DNA of 64,000 bases from JBOCEF01 sp050586345 (GTDB lineage: Bacteria > Pseudomonadota > Alphaproteobacteria > Rhodobacterales > Rhodobacteraceae), in assembly GCF_050586345.1 (NCBI RefSeq), contig NZ_JBOCEF010000023.1:3469-67468 (forward strand), written 5' to 3'. Every line of letters starts with the position of its first letter. The first letter of the stretch is position 1. Below are positions 51,442-59,675 of the stretch, piece after piece. Made by a program: the position numbers and the translations under genes. The notes under the pieces were generated by a model. That model was given only the letters and a program-made list of their open reading frames with translations. It was not told the DNA's origin and ran no database searches.

Positions 51442-52443
51442 CTGCGGCGACGCTGGGAGGCGATCTGCGCCTGGGCTGCGGGCTGCGGCTATCGCGGCGT
51501 GCAGGTCCCGTCGGGCGAGGGGCGGTTCATGGACCTCGGCCGCGCCGCCGCCTCGAAGGACTATTGCGACGCGCTGGCGGGGCAGGCGGCCGAGGCGGGC
51601 GTCGCGATCACGGAACTGTCGGCGCATATCCAGGGCCAGCTGGTGGCGGTCCACCCGGCCTATGACCTCGCCTTCGACGGCTTTGCGCCCGAGGCTGTGC
51701 GCGGGAACCCCAAGGCGCGGCAGGCCTGGGCGGTGGAGGAGGTGAAGCGGACCATCGAGGCGTCGCGCAATCTCGGCCTCGACCGGATGGCGGCGTTCTC
51801 GGGTGCGCTGGCCTGGCCGTACCTGTATCCCTGGCCGCAGCGCCCCGCGGGGCTGGTGGAGGCGGCGTTCGACGAGCTCGCCGCCCGCTGGCGGCCGCTG
51901 CTGGACCATGCCGATGCGCATGGCGTCGACATCTGCTTCGAGATCCACCCCGGCGAGGACCTGCATGACGGGGCGAGCTTCGAGATGTTCCTCTCGCGCG
52001 TGGGGAACCATCCGCGGGCGAAGATGCTGTTCGACCCGAGCCATTACGTGCTGCAATGCCTCGATTACCTGCAGCATCTCGACATCTATGCCGAGCGGAT
52101 CGGGATGTTCCACGTCAAGGATGCGGAGTTCAACCCGACCGGGCGGCAGGGGGTCTATGGCGGCTTCCAGGCTTGGGTCGACCGGGCCGGGCGGTTCCGC
52201 TCCCCCGGCGACGGGCAGGTGGATTTCGGGGCGGTGTTCTCGAAGCTCGCCGGAAACGATTTCGACGGCTGGGCGGTGGTGGAGTGGGAGTGCTGCCTGA
52301 AGCACCCCGAGGACGGCGCGCGCGAGGGCGCGGCGTTCGTGAAGGACCACATCATCCGCGTCACCGACCGGGCCTTCGACGATTTCGCCGACGGGGGCGC
52401 CGACATGGACGCCAACCGCCGGATGCTGGGGCTGGACCGATGA
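51442..52443 (+). CDS. Sugar phosphate isomerase/epimerase (TIM barrel), N-terminus missing
   Basis: A xylose-isomerase-like barrel protein. Seen are GCGYRGVQVPSGEGRFMDLG, ITELSAHIQGQLVAVHPAYD, AFSGALAWPYLYPWPQRPAG, CFEIHPGEDLHDG, MLFDPSHYVLQCLDY, MFHVKDAEFNPTGRQGVYG and VEWECCLKHPEDGAREG, which include the metal ligands Glu, Asp, His and Glu. Family members have about 25 more residues at the N-terminus (first strand, ...FLAQF...). Here the frame runs straight back into the operator with no ATG or GTG. The start given (a CTG) is a guess. Either a deletion removed the start or the assembly lost bases. The stop overlaps the next gene (ATGA). Confidence 0.8.
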   Translation: MRRRWEAICAWAAGCGYRGVQVPSGEGRFMDLGRAAASKDYCDALAGQAAEAGVAITELSAHIQGQLVAVHPAYDLAFDGFAPEAVRGNPKARQAWAVEEVKRTIEASRNLGLDRMAAFSGALAWPYLYPWPQRPAGLVEAAFDELAARWRPLLDHADAHGVDICFEIHPGEDLHDGASFEMFLSRVGNHPRAKMLFDPSHYVLQCLDYLQHLDIYAERIGMFHVKDAEFNPTGRQGVYGGFQAWVDRAGRFRSPGDGQVDFGAVFSKLAGNDFDGWAVVEWECCLKHPEDGAREGAAFVKDHIIRVTDRAFDDFADGGADMDANRRMLGLDR

Positions 52444-52703
52444 CCGACATCACCGCTCGCAACGCGCGGGGCCAGATCTGCCGCCCCTTCTACCAGTGGG
52501 GGCAAAAGCCCGGCGCCGATGGGCGCACGAATGGCTACAAGTGCTTCCCCTCCGGATCCAACCGGATCGAAGACGCCCGCGCCTTCGAGACGATCGAGGA
52601 GGTCGCCGACTGGCTGCGTGCGAACCCGTCCTGGGGCGTGCGGATGAATCCCGGCTCGGCCATCTTCTATGACGGCATTCTTATCGACGGGAGGCCCCGA
52701 TGA
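52440..52703 (+). CDS. Unknown 87-residue protein inside the sugar operon
   Basis: It overlaps both neighbours by four bases (ATGA at 52440 and 52700), so translation is coupled on both sides and it is surely expressed. The sequence is soluble and aromatic-rich: QICRPFYQWGQKPGADGRTN, GYKCFPSGSNRIEDA, VADWLRANPSWGVRMNPGSA, IFYDGILIDGRP. No signal peptide or membrane helix. I do not recognise it. It may modulate or bind one of the flanking isomerase or dehydrogenase enzymes. Confidence 0.8.
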   Translation: MTDITARNARGQICRPFYQWGQKPGADGRTNGYKCFPSGSNRIEDARAFETIEEVADWLRANPSWGVRMNPGSAIFYDGILIDGRPR

Positions 52704-53854
52704 GCCGCTTCGCCGGGCGCGAGGGGCCGATCCGGCTCGGCATGGTCGGGGGCGGCAAGGACGCCTTCATCGGCGCCGTCCACCGCATCGCCGCGCGCAT
52801 GGACGGGGAATTCCAGCTGGTCGCCGGGGCGCTGTCCTCGACCCCCGAAAAGGCGCGGGAGAGCGGCGCGGCGCTGGGGCTGGCGGCGGACCGGACCTAT
52901 GACGACTTCGAAGCCATGGCGAAGCGCGAGGCGCGGCTGAAGGACGGCATCGAGGCGGTGGCCATCGTCACCCCCAACCACATGCATTTCGCCCCGTCCC
53001 GCGCCTTCCTGCGCCGCGGCATCCACGTGATCTGCGACAAGCCGATGACCGCCACGGGGGCCGAGGCGCGCAAGCTGGCGAAGGAGGCGGAGAAATCCGG
53101 CGCCCTCTTCGCCCTGACGCATAACTACTCGGGCTACCCGATGATCCGCGCGGCGCGGGAGATGGTGGCGGGCGGCTTCATCGGCGCCCTGCGCGGCGTG
53201 CAGGTGGAATACGTGCAGGACTGGCTGGCGGCGCCCGCCGAACAGCTCGGGTCCAAGCAGGCCGAGTGGCGCACCGACCCGGCGCGCTCCGGCGCCGGGG
53301 GCGCGCTGGGGGATATCGGGACGCACGCCTTCCAGCTCGCCGCTTTCGTGACCGGAGAGGCGCCGGAGGCGGTGAGCGCGGACCTGTCCAGCTTCGGCGC
53401 GGGGCGCACGCTGGACGATGATGCGCGGGCGCTGCTGCGCTATGCGTCCGGGGCGCGGGGGGCCTTGTGGTGCTCCCAGGTCGCGCCGGGGAACGAGAAC
53501 CGGCTGGTGCTGCGGGTCTACGGCGACCGCGGCTCGCTCGAATGGGCGCAGGAGACGCCGGAGACCCTGCGCGCGGCGCAGCTGGGCGAGGCGCCGCGGA
53601 TCCTGACCCGGGCGACGGCGGGGGAAGCGGCGACGCGGCTGCAGCGCATCCCGCCGGGCCACCCCGAGGGGTATCTCGAGGCCTTCGCCAACATCTATGC
53701 CGAGACCGCGGCGGCCATCCGCGCCGCGCGGGACGGGGCGGCGGCGCCCGCGGGGGTCATGTTCCCCGGCGTGGCGGACGGGCTGATGGGGCTGCGCTTC
53801 GTCGAGGCCTGCGTGGCCTCGGCCAGGCGCGACGGCAAGTGGACCGCGCTGTGA
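52700..53854 (+). CDS. Gfo/Idh/MocA-family sugar oxidoreductase
   Basis: A 384-residue NAD(P)-dependent dehydrogenase of sugars or inositols. The Rossmann motif RLGMVGGGKDAFIGAVHRIA is near residue 12 and the catalytic-lysine motif HVICDKPMTATGAEARKLAK near 115 (CDKP). YSGYPMIRAAREMVAGGFIG and GALGDIGTHAFQLAAF (substrate His) follow. With the TIM-barrel isomerase this resembles inositol-like catabolic pairs. It overlaps the small gene before it (ATGA) and the ABC gene after it (GTGA). Confidence 0.92.
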   Translation: MSRFAGREGPIRLGMVGGGKDAFIGAVHRIAARMDGEFQLVAGALSSTPEKARESGAALGLAADRTYDDFEAMAKREARLKDGIEAVAIVTPNHMHFAPSRAFLRRGIHVICDKPMTATGAEARKLAKEAEKSGALFALTHNYSGYPMIRAAREMVAGGFIGALRGVQVEYVQDWLAAPAEQLGSKQAEWRTDPARSGAGGALGDIGTHAFQLAAFVTGEAPEAVSADLSSFGAGRTLDDDARALLRYASGARGALWCSQVAPGNENRLVLRVYGDRGSLEWAQETPETLRAAQLGEAPRILTRATAGEAATRLQRIPPGHPEGYLEAFANIYAETAAAIRAARDGAAAPAGVMFPGVADGLMGLRFVEACVASARRDGKWTAL

Positions 53855-55374
53855 GCGGCCCCATCCTCTCAGCCAAGGGTGTCAGCCGCGATTTCGGCCC
53901 CAACCGGGTGCTGAGCGGGGTTGATTTCGACCTGCGCCCCGGCCGCGTCCACGCGCTGATCGGGGAGAACGGCGCGGGCAAGTCGACGCTGATGAAGATC
54001 CTGTCGGGGCACCTGGCGCCGTCCGAGGGCGCGCTGGAGGTGGACGGCGTCCCCGCCGCCTTCGCCTCGCATCGCGATGCCGAGGCCCGCGGGATCGCGA
54101 TGATCCACCAGGAATTCAACCTCGCCATGCCCCTGACGGTCGAGGAGAACATCTTCCTGGGGCGCGAGATGACCCGCGGGCCGCTTCTGCGCCGGGCGGA
54201 GATGCGGGCCGAGTGCAAGGCCCTGCTGGCGCGGCTCGATTGCGCGGTGGACCCGGGGCGGCGCTGCGCCGACCTCTCGGTCCCCGAGCGGCAGATGGTG
54301 GAGATCGCCAAGGCGCTCGGCCTGAACGCCCGCGTGCTGATCATGGACGAGCCGACCGCGGTGCTGACGGCGCGCGAGACCGACGTGCTGCTGGCGCTGA
54401 TCGAGCGGCTGCGGGCGGCGGGGACGGCGGTGCTCTATACCTCGCACAAGCTGGGCGAGGTGGCGCGGATCGCCGACGAGGTGACCGTGCTGCGCGACGG
54501 CGTGCGGGTGGCGCATCGCCCGGCCGCGGGCTTCACCGAGGACGCGATGGCCAACGCGATGGTGGGGCGGGAGCTGTCGGACCTGTTCCCCCCGAAGGCC
54601 GTCCCGCGCGCGGAACCGGCGCTGGTGGTGCGCGGGCTGACCGTGCCGGGCCATGCCGAGGACGCCTCCTTCACCCTGCGCCGGGGCGAGGTCCTGGGCG
54701 TCGCGGGCCTGGTCGGCGCCGGGCGGACAGAGCTGATGGAGGGCATCGCCGGGCTGCGGCCCGCGCGCGGCGCCATCGAGGTGCTGGGCCGCGCGGTTCC
54801 CGCCGGCAATGCGCGGGCGATCCACGCGGCGGGCCTCGCCTATCTGACCGAGGACCGCAAGGAAAAGGGCCTGCTGCTGGACGCGCCGCTGGCGCAGAAC
54901 CTGACGCTCAATGCGCTCGAGCGGTTCACGCGGCGGGGGCTGATCGACACCGCGGCCGAGGCGCGGGCGCTGGACGGCGCCATCGCCGATTTCGCCATCG
55001 CCGCGCGCGACCCGGGGATGCATGCGGGCGGCCTGTCGGGCGGCAACCAGCAGAAGCTGCTGCTGGCCAAGACGCTGCTGCCCGAGCCCGGCGTCATCAT
55101 CATCGACGAGCCGACCCGCGGCGTCGACATCGGCGCCAAGGCGCAGATCTACGCCTTCATCGCAAAGCTCGCCGCCGAGGGGCGGGGGGTGATCGTGGTG
55201 TCCTCGGAGCTGCCCGAGGTGATCGGCCTGTCGGACCGGGTGCTGGTGATGCATCGCGGCCGGATCGCGGGAGAGGTGCAGGGCGCGGAGGTGGCCGAGG
55301 GGCCGATCCTGCGCCTCGCCATGGGGCTGGCCCCGACTGATGGCCCGACTGACAGGGAGAAGGAACCGGCATGA
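53851..55374 (+). CDS. Sugar ABC transporter ATPase (RbsA/MglA-like)
   Basis: A 507-residue protein with two nucleotide-binding domains. The first has GENGAGKSTLMKILSGHLAP near residue 36, the signature LSVPERQMVEIAKAL near 145 and Walker B LIMDEPTAVLT. The second has the degenerate Walker A GLVGAGRTELMEGIAGL, LSGGNQQKLLLAKTLL and IIIDEPTRGVDIG. This asymmetry is typical of monosaccharide importers. It starts at GTG 53851, overlapping the dehydrogenase stop (GTGA), and overlaps the permease start by four bases. Confidence 0.95.
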   Translation: MSGPILSAKGVSRDFGPNRVLSGVDFDLRPGRVHALIGENGAGKSTLMKILSGHLAPSEGALEVDGVPAAFASHRDAEARGIAMIHQEFNLAMPLTVEENIFLGREMTRGPLLRRAEMRAECKALLARLDCAVDPGRRCADLSVPERQMVEIAKALGLNARVLIMDEPTAVLTARETDVLLALIERLRAAGTAVLYTSHKLGEVARIADEVTVLRDGVRVAHRPAAGFTEDAMANAMVGRELSDLFPPKAVPRAEPALVVRGLTVPGHAEDASFTLRRGEVLGVAGLVGAGRTELMEGIAGLRPARGAIEVLGRAVPAGNARAIHAAGLAYLTEDRKEKGLLLDAPLAQNLTLNALERFTRRGLIDTAAEARALDGAIADFAIAARDPGMHAGGLSGGNQQKLLLAKTLLPEPGVIIIDEPTRGVDIGAKAQIYAFIAKLAAEGRGVIVVSSELPEVIGLSDRVLVMHRGRIAGEVQGAEVAEGPILRLAMGLAPTDGPTDREKEPA

Positions 55375-56399
55375 CCGCCATGTCCGAAACCGCCGCGAGA
55401 GAGCAGGGGGCGCCGGAGAAGCCCGCCGCGCGCCGCCGCCTGCCGGGGCTGCACGTGCTGGGGCCGGTGCTGGCGCTGGCCGCGCTGATCGCGCTCGGGG
55501 CCGCGCTGAACGACAATTTCCTGGGCGCGGCGAACATCACCAACGTGCTCGCGCGCTCGGCCTTCATCGGCATCATCGCGGTGGGGATGACCTTCGTCAT
55601 CACCGCGGGGGGGATCGACCTGTCGGTCGGCTCGATGGCCGCGTTCACCGCGGGGGTCACGATCCTGGCCATGAACGGGCTGGTCGACACCATGGGCGTG
55701 TCCGTCTGGACCATCCTCGCCGGGATGGGGGTCGCGCTTCTGGCGGGGCTGGGCGCCGGGCTGCTCAACGGCGCGCTGATCGCCAAGGCCCGGATCGAGC
55801 CCTTCATCGTCACGCTGGGGGCCATGGGGCTGTATCGCTCGCTGACCACCTGGATGGCGGACGGGGGCACCATCTCGCTGAACTACGAGCTTCGGACGCT
55901 CTATCGCCCGGTCTACTACGACGGGATTCTCGGGATCAGCTGGCCGATCATCGTCTTCGCCCTCGTCGCGATCCTGGGCGAGATCGCCATGCGCGCCGCC
56001 CCCTTCGGGCGCCACTGCGCCGCCATCGGCGCGAATGAGCAGGTCGCGCGCTGGTCCATGGTCCGCGTCGACCGGGTGCGGATGGCGACCTACGCGCTGC
56101 TCGGCCTGCTGGTGGGCGTCGCGACGGTGATGTACGTGCCGCGGCTCGGCTCCGCCTCGGGCGGCACCGGCATGTTGTGGGAGCTGGAGGCCATCGCCGC
56201 GGTCATCATCGGCGGCACGGTCCTGAAGGGCGGCTCGGGCCGCGTCTGGGGCGCGGTGGTCGGGGTCCTGATCCTCAGCCTCATCGACAACATCCTGAAC
56301 CTCGCCTCGATCGTCAGCCCGTACCTGAACGGCGCGATCCAGGGCGTGATCGTCATTCTCGCCGTCGTGTTGCAGCGGGAACGGAAGGCCGACGGCTGA
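55371..56399 (+). CDS. Sugar ABC transporter permease (RbsC-like)
   Basis: A 342-residue membrane protein with eight to ten helices. Family marks include GMTFVITAGGIDLSVGSMAA near residue 76, GAGLLNGALIAKARIEPFIV, TLGAMGLYRSLT, FGRHCAAIGANEQVAR and AAVIIGGTVLKGGSGRVWGA. It forms the channel of the importer with the ATPase encoded before it (four-base overlap). A 77-base gap separates it from the binding-protein gene. Confidence 0.95.
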   Translation: MTAMSETAAREQGAPEKPAARRRLPGLHVLGPVLALAALIALGAALNDNFLGAANITNVLARSAFIGIIAVGMTFVITAGGIDLSVGSMAAFTAGVTILAMNGLVDTMGVSVWTILAGMGVALLAGLGAGLLNGALIAKARIEPFIVTLGAMGLYRSLTTWMADGGTISLNYELRTLYRPVYYDGILGISWPIIVFALVAILGEIAMRAAPFGRHCAAIGANEQVARWSMVRVDRVRMATYALLGLLVGVATVMYVPRLGSASGGTGMLWELEAIAAVIIGGTVLKGGSGRVWGAVVGVLILSLIDNILNLASIVSPYLNGAIQGVIVILAVVLQRERKADG

Positions 56400-56476
56400 T
56401 CGGCCGCAATCAACCGCGGCAGGGCGCATCGGGGCGGAGGGCCCCCGCCCGCCGCGCAACAGGGAGGAGACCGGAT

Positions 56477-57445
56477 ATGCAGCGCAGGGATCTGTTCAGG
56501 GCGGGGCTCGGCCTCGCGATGGCGGGCGCGATGGCGATGGGCCTCGCCGGGGCGGGGCAGGCCGCCGAGAAGAAGGTGATCGGCGTCGCCATCCCCTCGG
56601 CGACCCACGGCTTCATGGGCGGGCTGAACTTCCATGCCCGCGAGGCGATCAAGCGGCTGGAGGCGACCTATCCGCAGCTGAGCTTCGTGCTGTCCACCGC
56701 CGGGGACGCGGGCAAGATGGTCAACGACATCGAGGACATGGTGGCGACCCGCGGCATCGACGCGCTGGTGGTGCTGCCCTTCGAATCCGAGCCGCTGACC
56801 GCCCCGGTGCAATACGTCAAGCAGCAGGGGATCTGGGTGACGGTGGTGGACCGGGGCCTCTCGGTTCCCGGGATCGAGGACCTGTACGTCGCGGGCGACA
56901 ACACCGGTTTCGGCCGCGTGGCGGGCGAGTATTTCGCCGAGAAGCTCGGGGAGGGCGACAAGGTGGTGGTGCTGCGCGGCATCCCCACGACCCTCGACAA
57001 TGAGCGCGTGGCGGCCTTCGAGGCGGCGATCGAGGGGTCGGGGATCGAGGTGCTGGACATGCAGCACGGCAACTGGAACCGCGACGACGCCTTCAACGTG
57101 ATGCAGGATTTCCTGAGCAAGTACGAGAAGATCGACGCGGTCTGGGCGGCGGATGACGACATGGCCACCGGCGTGCTGGCGGCCATCGACCAGGCGGGCC
57201 GGAACGACGAGATGTGGGTCGTCGGCGGCGCCGGGATGAAGGAGATCGTCAAGCGGATCATGGACGGCGACCCGATGCTGCCGGTGAACGTGACGTACCC
57301 GCCGGCGCAGATCGCCACGGCGATCGAGCTGACGGCGCTGGGGATGGTGTCGAAGACGCCGGTCTCGGGCCGGTTCATCATCGGCTCGGAGCGGATCACG
57401 CCGGAGAACGCGGCGAAGTTCTACTTCCCCGACAGCCCGTTCTGA
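56477..57445 (+). CDS. Sugar ABC transporter periplasmic-binding protein
   Basis: A 322-residue type I binding protein (RbsB-like). The N-terminus MQRRDLFRAGLGLAMAGAMA is a Tat-like signal with an RR pair. The mature fold shows IGVAIPSATHGFMGGLNFHA, DALVVLPFESEPL, DRGLSVPGIEDLYVAGDN, VVVLRGIPTTLDNERVAAFE and VWAADDDMATGVLAAID, the ribose-like pocket. ATG 56477 has AGGGAGGAG upstream. Being last in the operon and followed by a terminator is unusual, since binding proteins usually come first. Confidence 0.93.
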   Translation: MQRRDLFRAGLGLAMAGAMAMGLAGAGQAAEKKVIGVAIPSATHGFMGGLNFHAREAIKRLEATYPQLSFVLSTAGDAGKMVNDIEDMVATRGIDALVVLPFESEPLTAPVQYVKQQGIWVTVVDRGLSVPGIEDLYVAGDNTGFGRVAGEYFAEKLGEGDKVVVLRGIPTTLDNERVAAFEAAIEGSGIEVLDMQHGNWNRDDAFNVMQDFLSKYEKIDAVWAADDDMATGVLAAIDQAGRNDEMWVVGGAGMKEIVKRIMDGDPMLPVNVTYPPAQIATAIELTALGMVSKTPVSGRFIIGSERITPENAAKFYFPDSPF

Positions 57446-57453
57446 GGGCGCTT

Positions 57454-57487
57454 CGGGGGGCGGCCCCGCGCCGCCCCCCGGGCTTTT
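57454..57487 (+). terminator. Rho-independent terminator of the sugar operon
   Basis: CGGGGGGCGGC (57454-57464) pairs with GCCGCCCCCCG (57470-57480) and is followed by GGCTTTTGG. It begins eight bases after the binding-protein stop. Confidence 0.8.
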
Positions 57488-57620
57488 GGCGCCCGCCTAG
57501 GCTTGCCGCGGGCCGCTTCCCCGCCGCGCCCCGCGGCGCATCCCGCCGCATCGCGCCTTGAACCCGCCCGGCCCCGACGCCTATCTGCCCTTCACGAAGA
57601 TGGCGGAAAGGAACGGAGAC

Positions 57621-57989
57621 ATGCGCAACGCGGCCCTGGCGCTGGGACTGATCGGCGGCCTCGTGGCGATGGTCGTGGGCTTCTTCGGCTTCGGATATAC
57701 CGAGCTGGTCCGCCATCACCACGAGATCGGCGAGACCTTCGGCATGGTCGGCGAGGTCGAGCTGGTCCGCTTCGCCAGCTTCTTCGCGCCGCTGCTGGCG
57801 ATCGCGGGCGGGGCGATGGCCCGCGCCCGGGCGCTGCTGGGCGGCATCCTGATGCTGGCGGCGGCGGGGCTGATGCACCAGGCCTTCGGCTTCGGCGTCT
57901 TCACCATGTTCCCGATCGGCTTCTGCCTGCTGGGCGGCATCCTGGCCATCGCCGCGCGCAGGCCGGATGAGCCGCGGTCGCATTTCTGA
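57621..57989 (+). CDS. Small four-helix membrane protein of unknown function
   Basis: 122 residues with four hydrophobic segments (LALGLIGGLVAMVVGFFGFG; RFASFFAPLLAIAGGAMAR; LLGGILMLAAAGLMHQAFGF; FTMFPIGFCLLGGILAIAAR), a His-rich loop (ELVRHHHEIGETFG) and a basic tail. AAGGA lies eight bases before ATG 57621. Two earlier in-frame ATGs (57558, 57600) would add residues unlike a membrane start. It stands alone between two operons. Confidence 0.65.
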   Translation: MRNAALALGLIGGLVAMVVGFFGFGYTELVRHHHEIGETFGMVGEVELVRFASFFAPLLAIAGGAMARARALLGGILMLAAAGLMHQAFGFGVFTMFPIGFCLLGGILAIAARRPDEPRSHF

Positions 57990-58026
57990 GCCGGGCCGCG
58001 CGGGCCGGGCGGCCTGGGCCTGGAGG

Positions 58027-58047
58027 CCCAACCAAACCCCAACCAAA
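58027..58047. promoter_or_regulatory. CCCAACCAAA direct repeat before the amidase gene
   Basis: CCCAACCAAA at 58027 and CCCAACCAAAA at 58038 are 11 bases apart, one helical turn. They are followed by the AT-rich ATCATTTAAT. They end about 90 bases before the amidase ATG. A similar motif in reverse orientation lies at 61704-61728 before the NTF2-like gene. Confidence 0.5.
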
Positions 58048-58138
58048 ATCATTTAATCCGGTTCAGGTTGAGTCGTGGTTGCCATCCGGGTCGCGGCTCG
58101 CTAAGGTCGCCTTACCAGACGCCCTTGCCGGAGCCCCC

Positions 58139-59662
58139 ATGACCACCGACCTGGATCGACCCGCAGACCCCGCCGCGCCGTCCCCCCGCGTGGGCGCGGC
58201 GGACCCGGCGGGGACGGCGGAGCCCGTCGGCCTGGCCATGGCGGCGCTGCTGCGCGCCGACCCGGCGCATCCCGACCGGTTCATCGACGCCGCCCGCGCG
58301 CGGATCGCCGCGCTGAACCCCGCGCTCGGGGCCGTGGTGCATGAATTCCCGCCCGCGATCACGGCGGAGCGCGCCGCGGACGGGCCCTTCGCCGGAACGC
58401 CCCTCCTGCTCAAGAACGCGGGGCTGCAGGTGCGCGGCGGCGCGCTCTCGGGCGGCTCGCGCCTGACCGCGGACGGCATCGGCGCGGCGGATTCGACCCT
58501 CGTCGCCCGGCTGCGCGCGGCGGGCTTCGCCCTGCTGGGCCGGACCTCCACGCCGGAGCTGTCGCTCAGCTTCACCACCGAGAGCGCGCTGCACGGGCCC
58601 TGCCGCAACCCCTGGGACCCGCGGCGCAGCGCGGGCGGATCCTCGGGCGGCGCGGCGGCGGCGGTGGCGGCGGGGATGGCGCCCCTGGCACAGGCCTCGG
58701 ACGGGGCCGGGTCCATCCGCGTGCCCGCGGCCCATTGCGGGGTGTTCGGGCTGAAGCCGAGCCGGATGCGCCTGCCGCTCGGGCCCGGCCCGGCCGAGGG
58801 CATGGGCGGGATGGCGACCATGGGCGTGATCTCGCGCTCCGTGCGGGACGCGGCGGCCTTCCTCGACGCGGCGGCGGGGCCGGATGCGGGCGATCCCTAC
58901 GCCTGTCCGCCGGGGCCTGCGGGCGGGTTCCTGGCCGCGCTTTCGGACGCGCCGGAGCGGCTGCGCATCGCGCTGGACCTGCGCGGCCCGGCGGGGGCGG
59001 AGATCTCGGCCCCCTGCATCGCGGCGGCGGAGCGGGGGGCGGCGCTGCTGCGCGGGCTGGGCCACGAGGTGGTCGAGGCGACGCCGGACTGGGACGCGGC
59101 GGCGGTGAAGCGCGCCTGGCGGGTGGTCGCGGGGGCGGTGGTCGCCGCCTCGGTGGAGGCGAGCGGCGCGGCGCGGGGGATCGACGACCCGGATGCGCTG
59201 CTCGAGCCGGTCAACGCCGCCTGGGCGGCCGAGGGGCGGGGCCTGGGCGCCGCCGATTACATGGACGCGATCGCAGAGCTGCACCGCGCGGCGCGCGCCA
59301 TGGGCCGGTTCTTCGCGCGGGTCGACCTGCACCTGAGCCCGGTCACCGCCGCGCCCGCGCCGCCGCTGGGCTTTCTGGCGGGCGAGGGCATGGCGCTGGA
59401 CGCGTTCTACGACCGGTTCTGGGACCACGCGCCGCTGACGGCGGTCTACAACGCCTCGGGCTGCCCGGCGGCGAGCGTGCCGATGGGCCTGGCCCCGGCG
59501 GACCCGGACGCGGCCTTCCCCATCGATGCGCCGCTGCCCGTCGGGGTCCAGCTCGGCGCCCCGCTCGGGGGCGAGGCGCGCCTTCTGCGCGTCTGCGCCC
59601 AGCTGGAGCGCGCCTTCCCCTGGGCCGACCGCCGCCCGCCCCTGCACGCCGCATCGCTTTGA
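58139..59662 (+). CDS. Amidase signature family enzyme
   Basis: A 507-residue amide hydrolase with the Ser-cisSer-Lys triad: Lys in TPLLLKNAGLQ near residue 98, cis-Ser and Ser in RSAGGSSGGAAAAVAAG near 165 and ASDGAGSIRVPAAHCGVFGL near 188. The C-terminal half carries YNASGCPAASVPMGL. Substrate class (amide, nitrile product or carbamate) is open. The ATG at 58139 lacks a strong ribosome site (GGAG 10 bases upstream). It is followed by the AbrB-type gene 13 bases later, so they form an operon. Confidence 0.93.
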   Translation: MTTDLDRPADPAAPSPRVGAADPAGTAEPVGLAMAALLRADPAHPDRFIDAARARIAALNPALGAVVHEFPPAITAERAADGPFAGTPLLLKNAGLQVRGGALSGGSRLTADGIGAADSTLVARLRAAGFALLGRTSTPELSLSFTTESALHGPCRNPWDPRRSAGGSSGGAAAAVAAGMAPLAQASDGAGSIRVPAAHCGVFGLKPSRMRLPLGPGPAEGMGGMATMGVISRSVRDAAAFLDAAAGPDAGDPYACPPGPAGGFLAALSDAPERLRIALDLRGPAGAEISAPCIAAAERGAALLRGLGHEVVEATPDWDAAAVKRAWRVVAGAVVAASVEASGAARGIDDPDALLEPVNAAWAAEGRGLGAADYMDAIAELHRAARAMGRFFARVDLHLSPVTAAPAPPLGFLAGEGMALDAFYDRFWDHAPLTAVYNASGCPAASVPMGLAPADPDAAFPIDAPLPVGVQLGAPLGGEARLLRVCAQLERAFPWADRRPPLHAASL

Positions 59663-59675
59663 ACTGGAACCTGAA

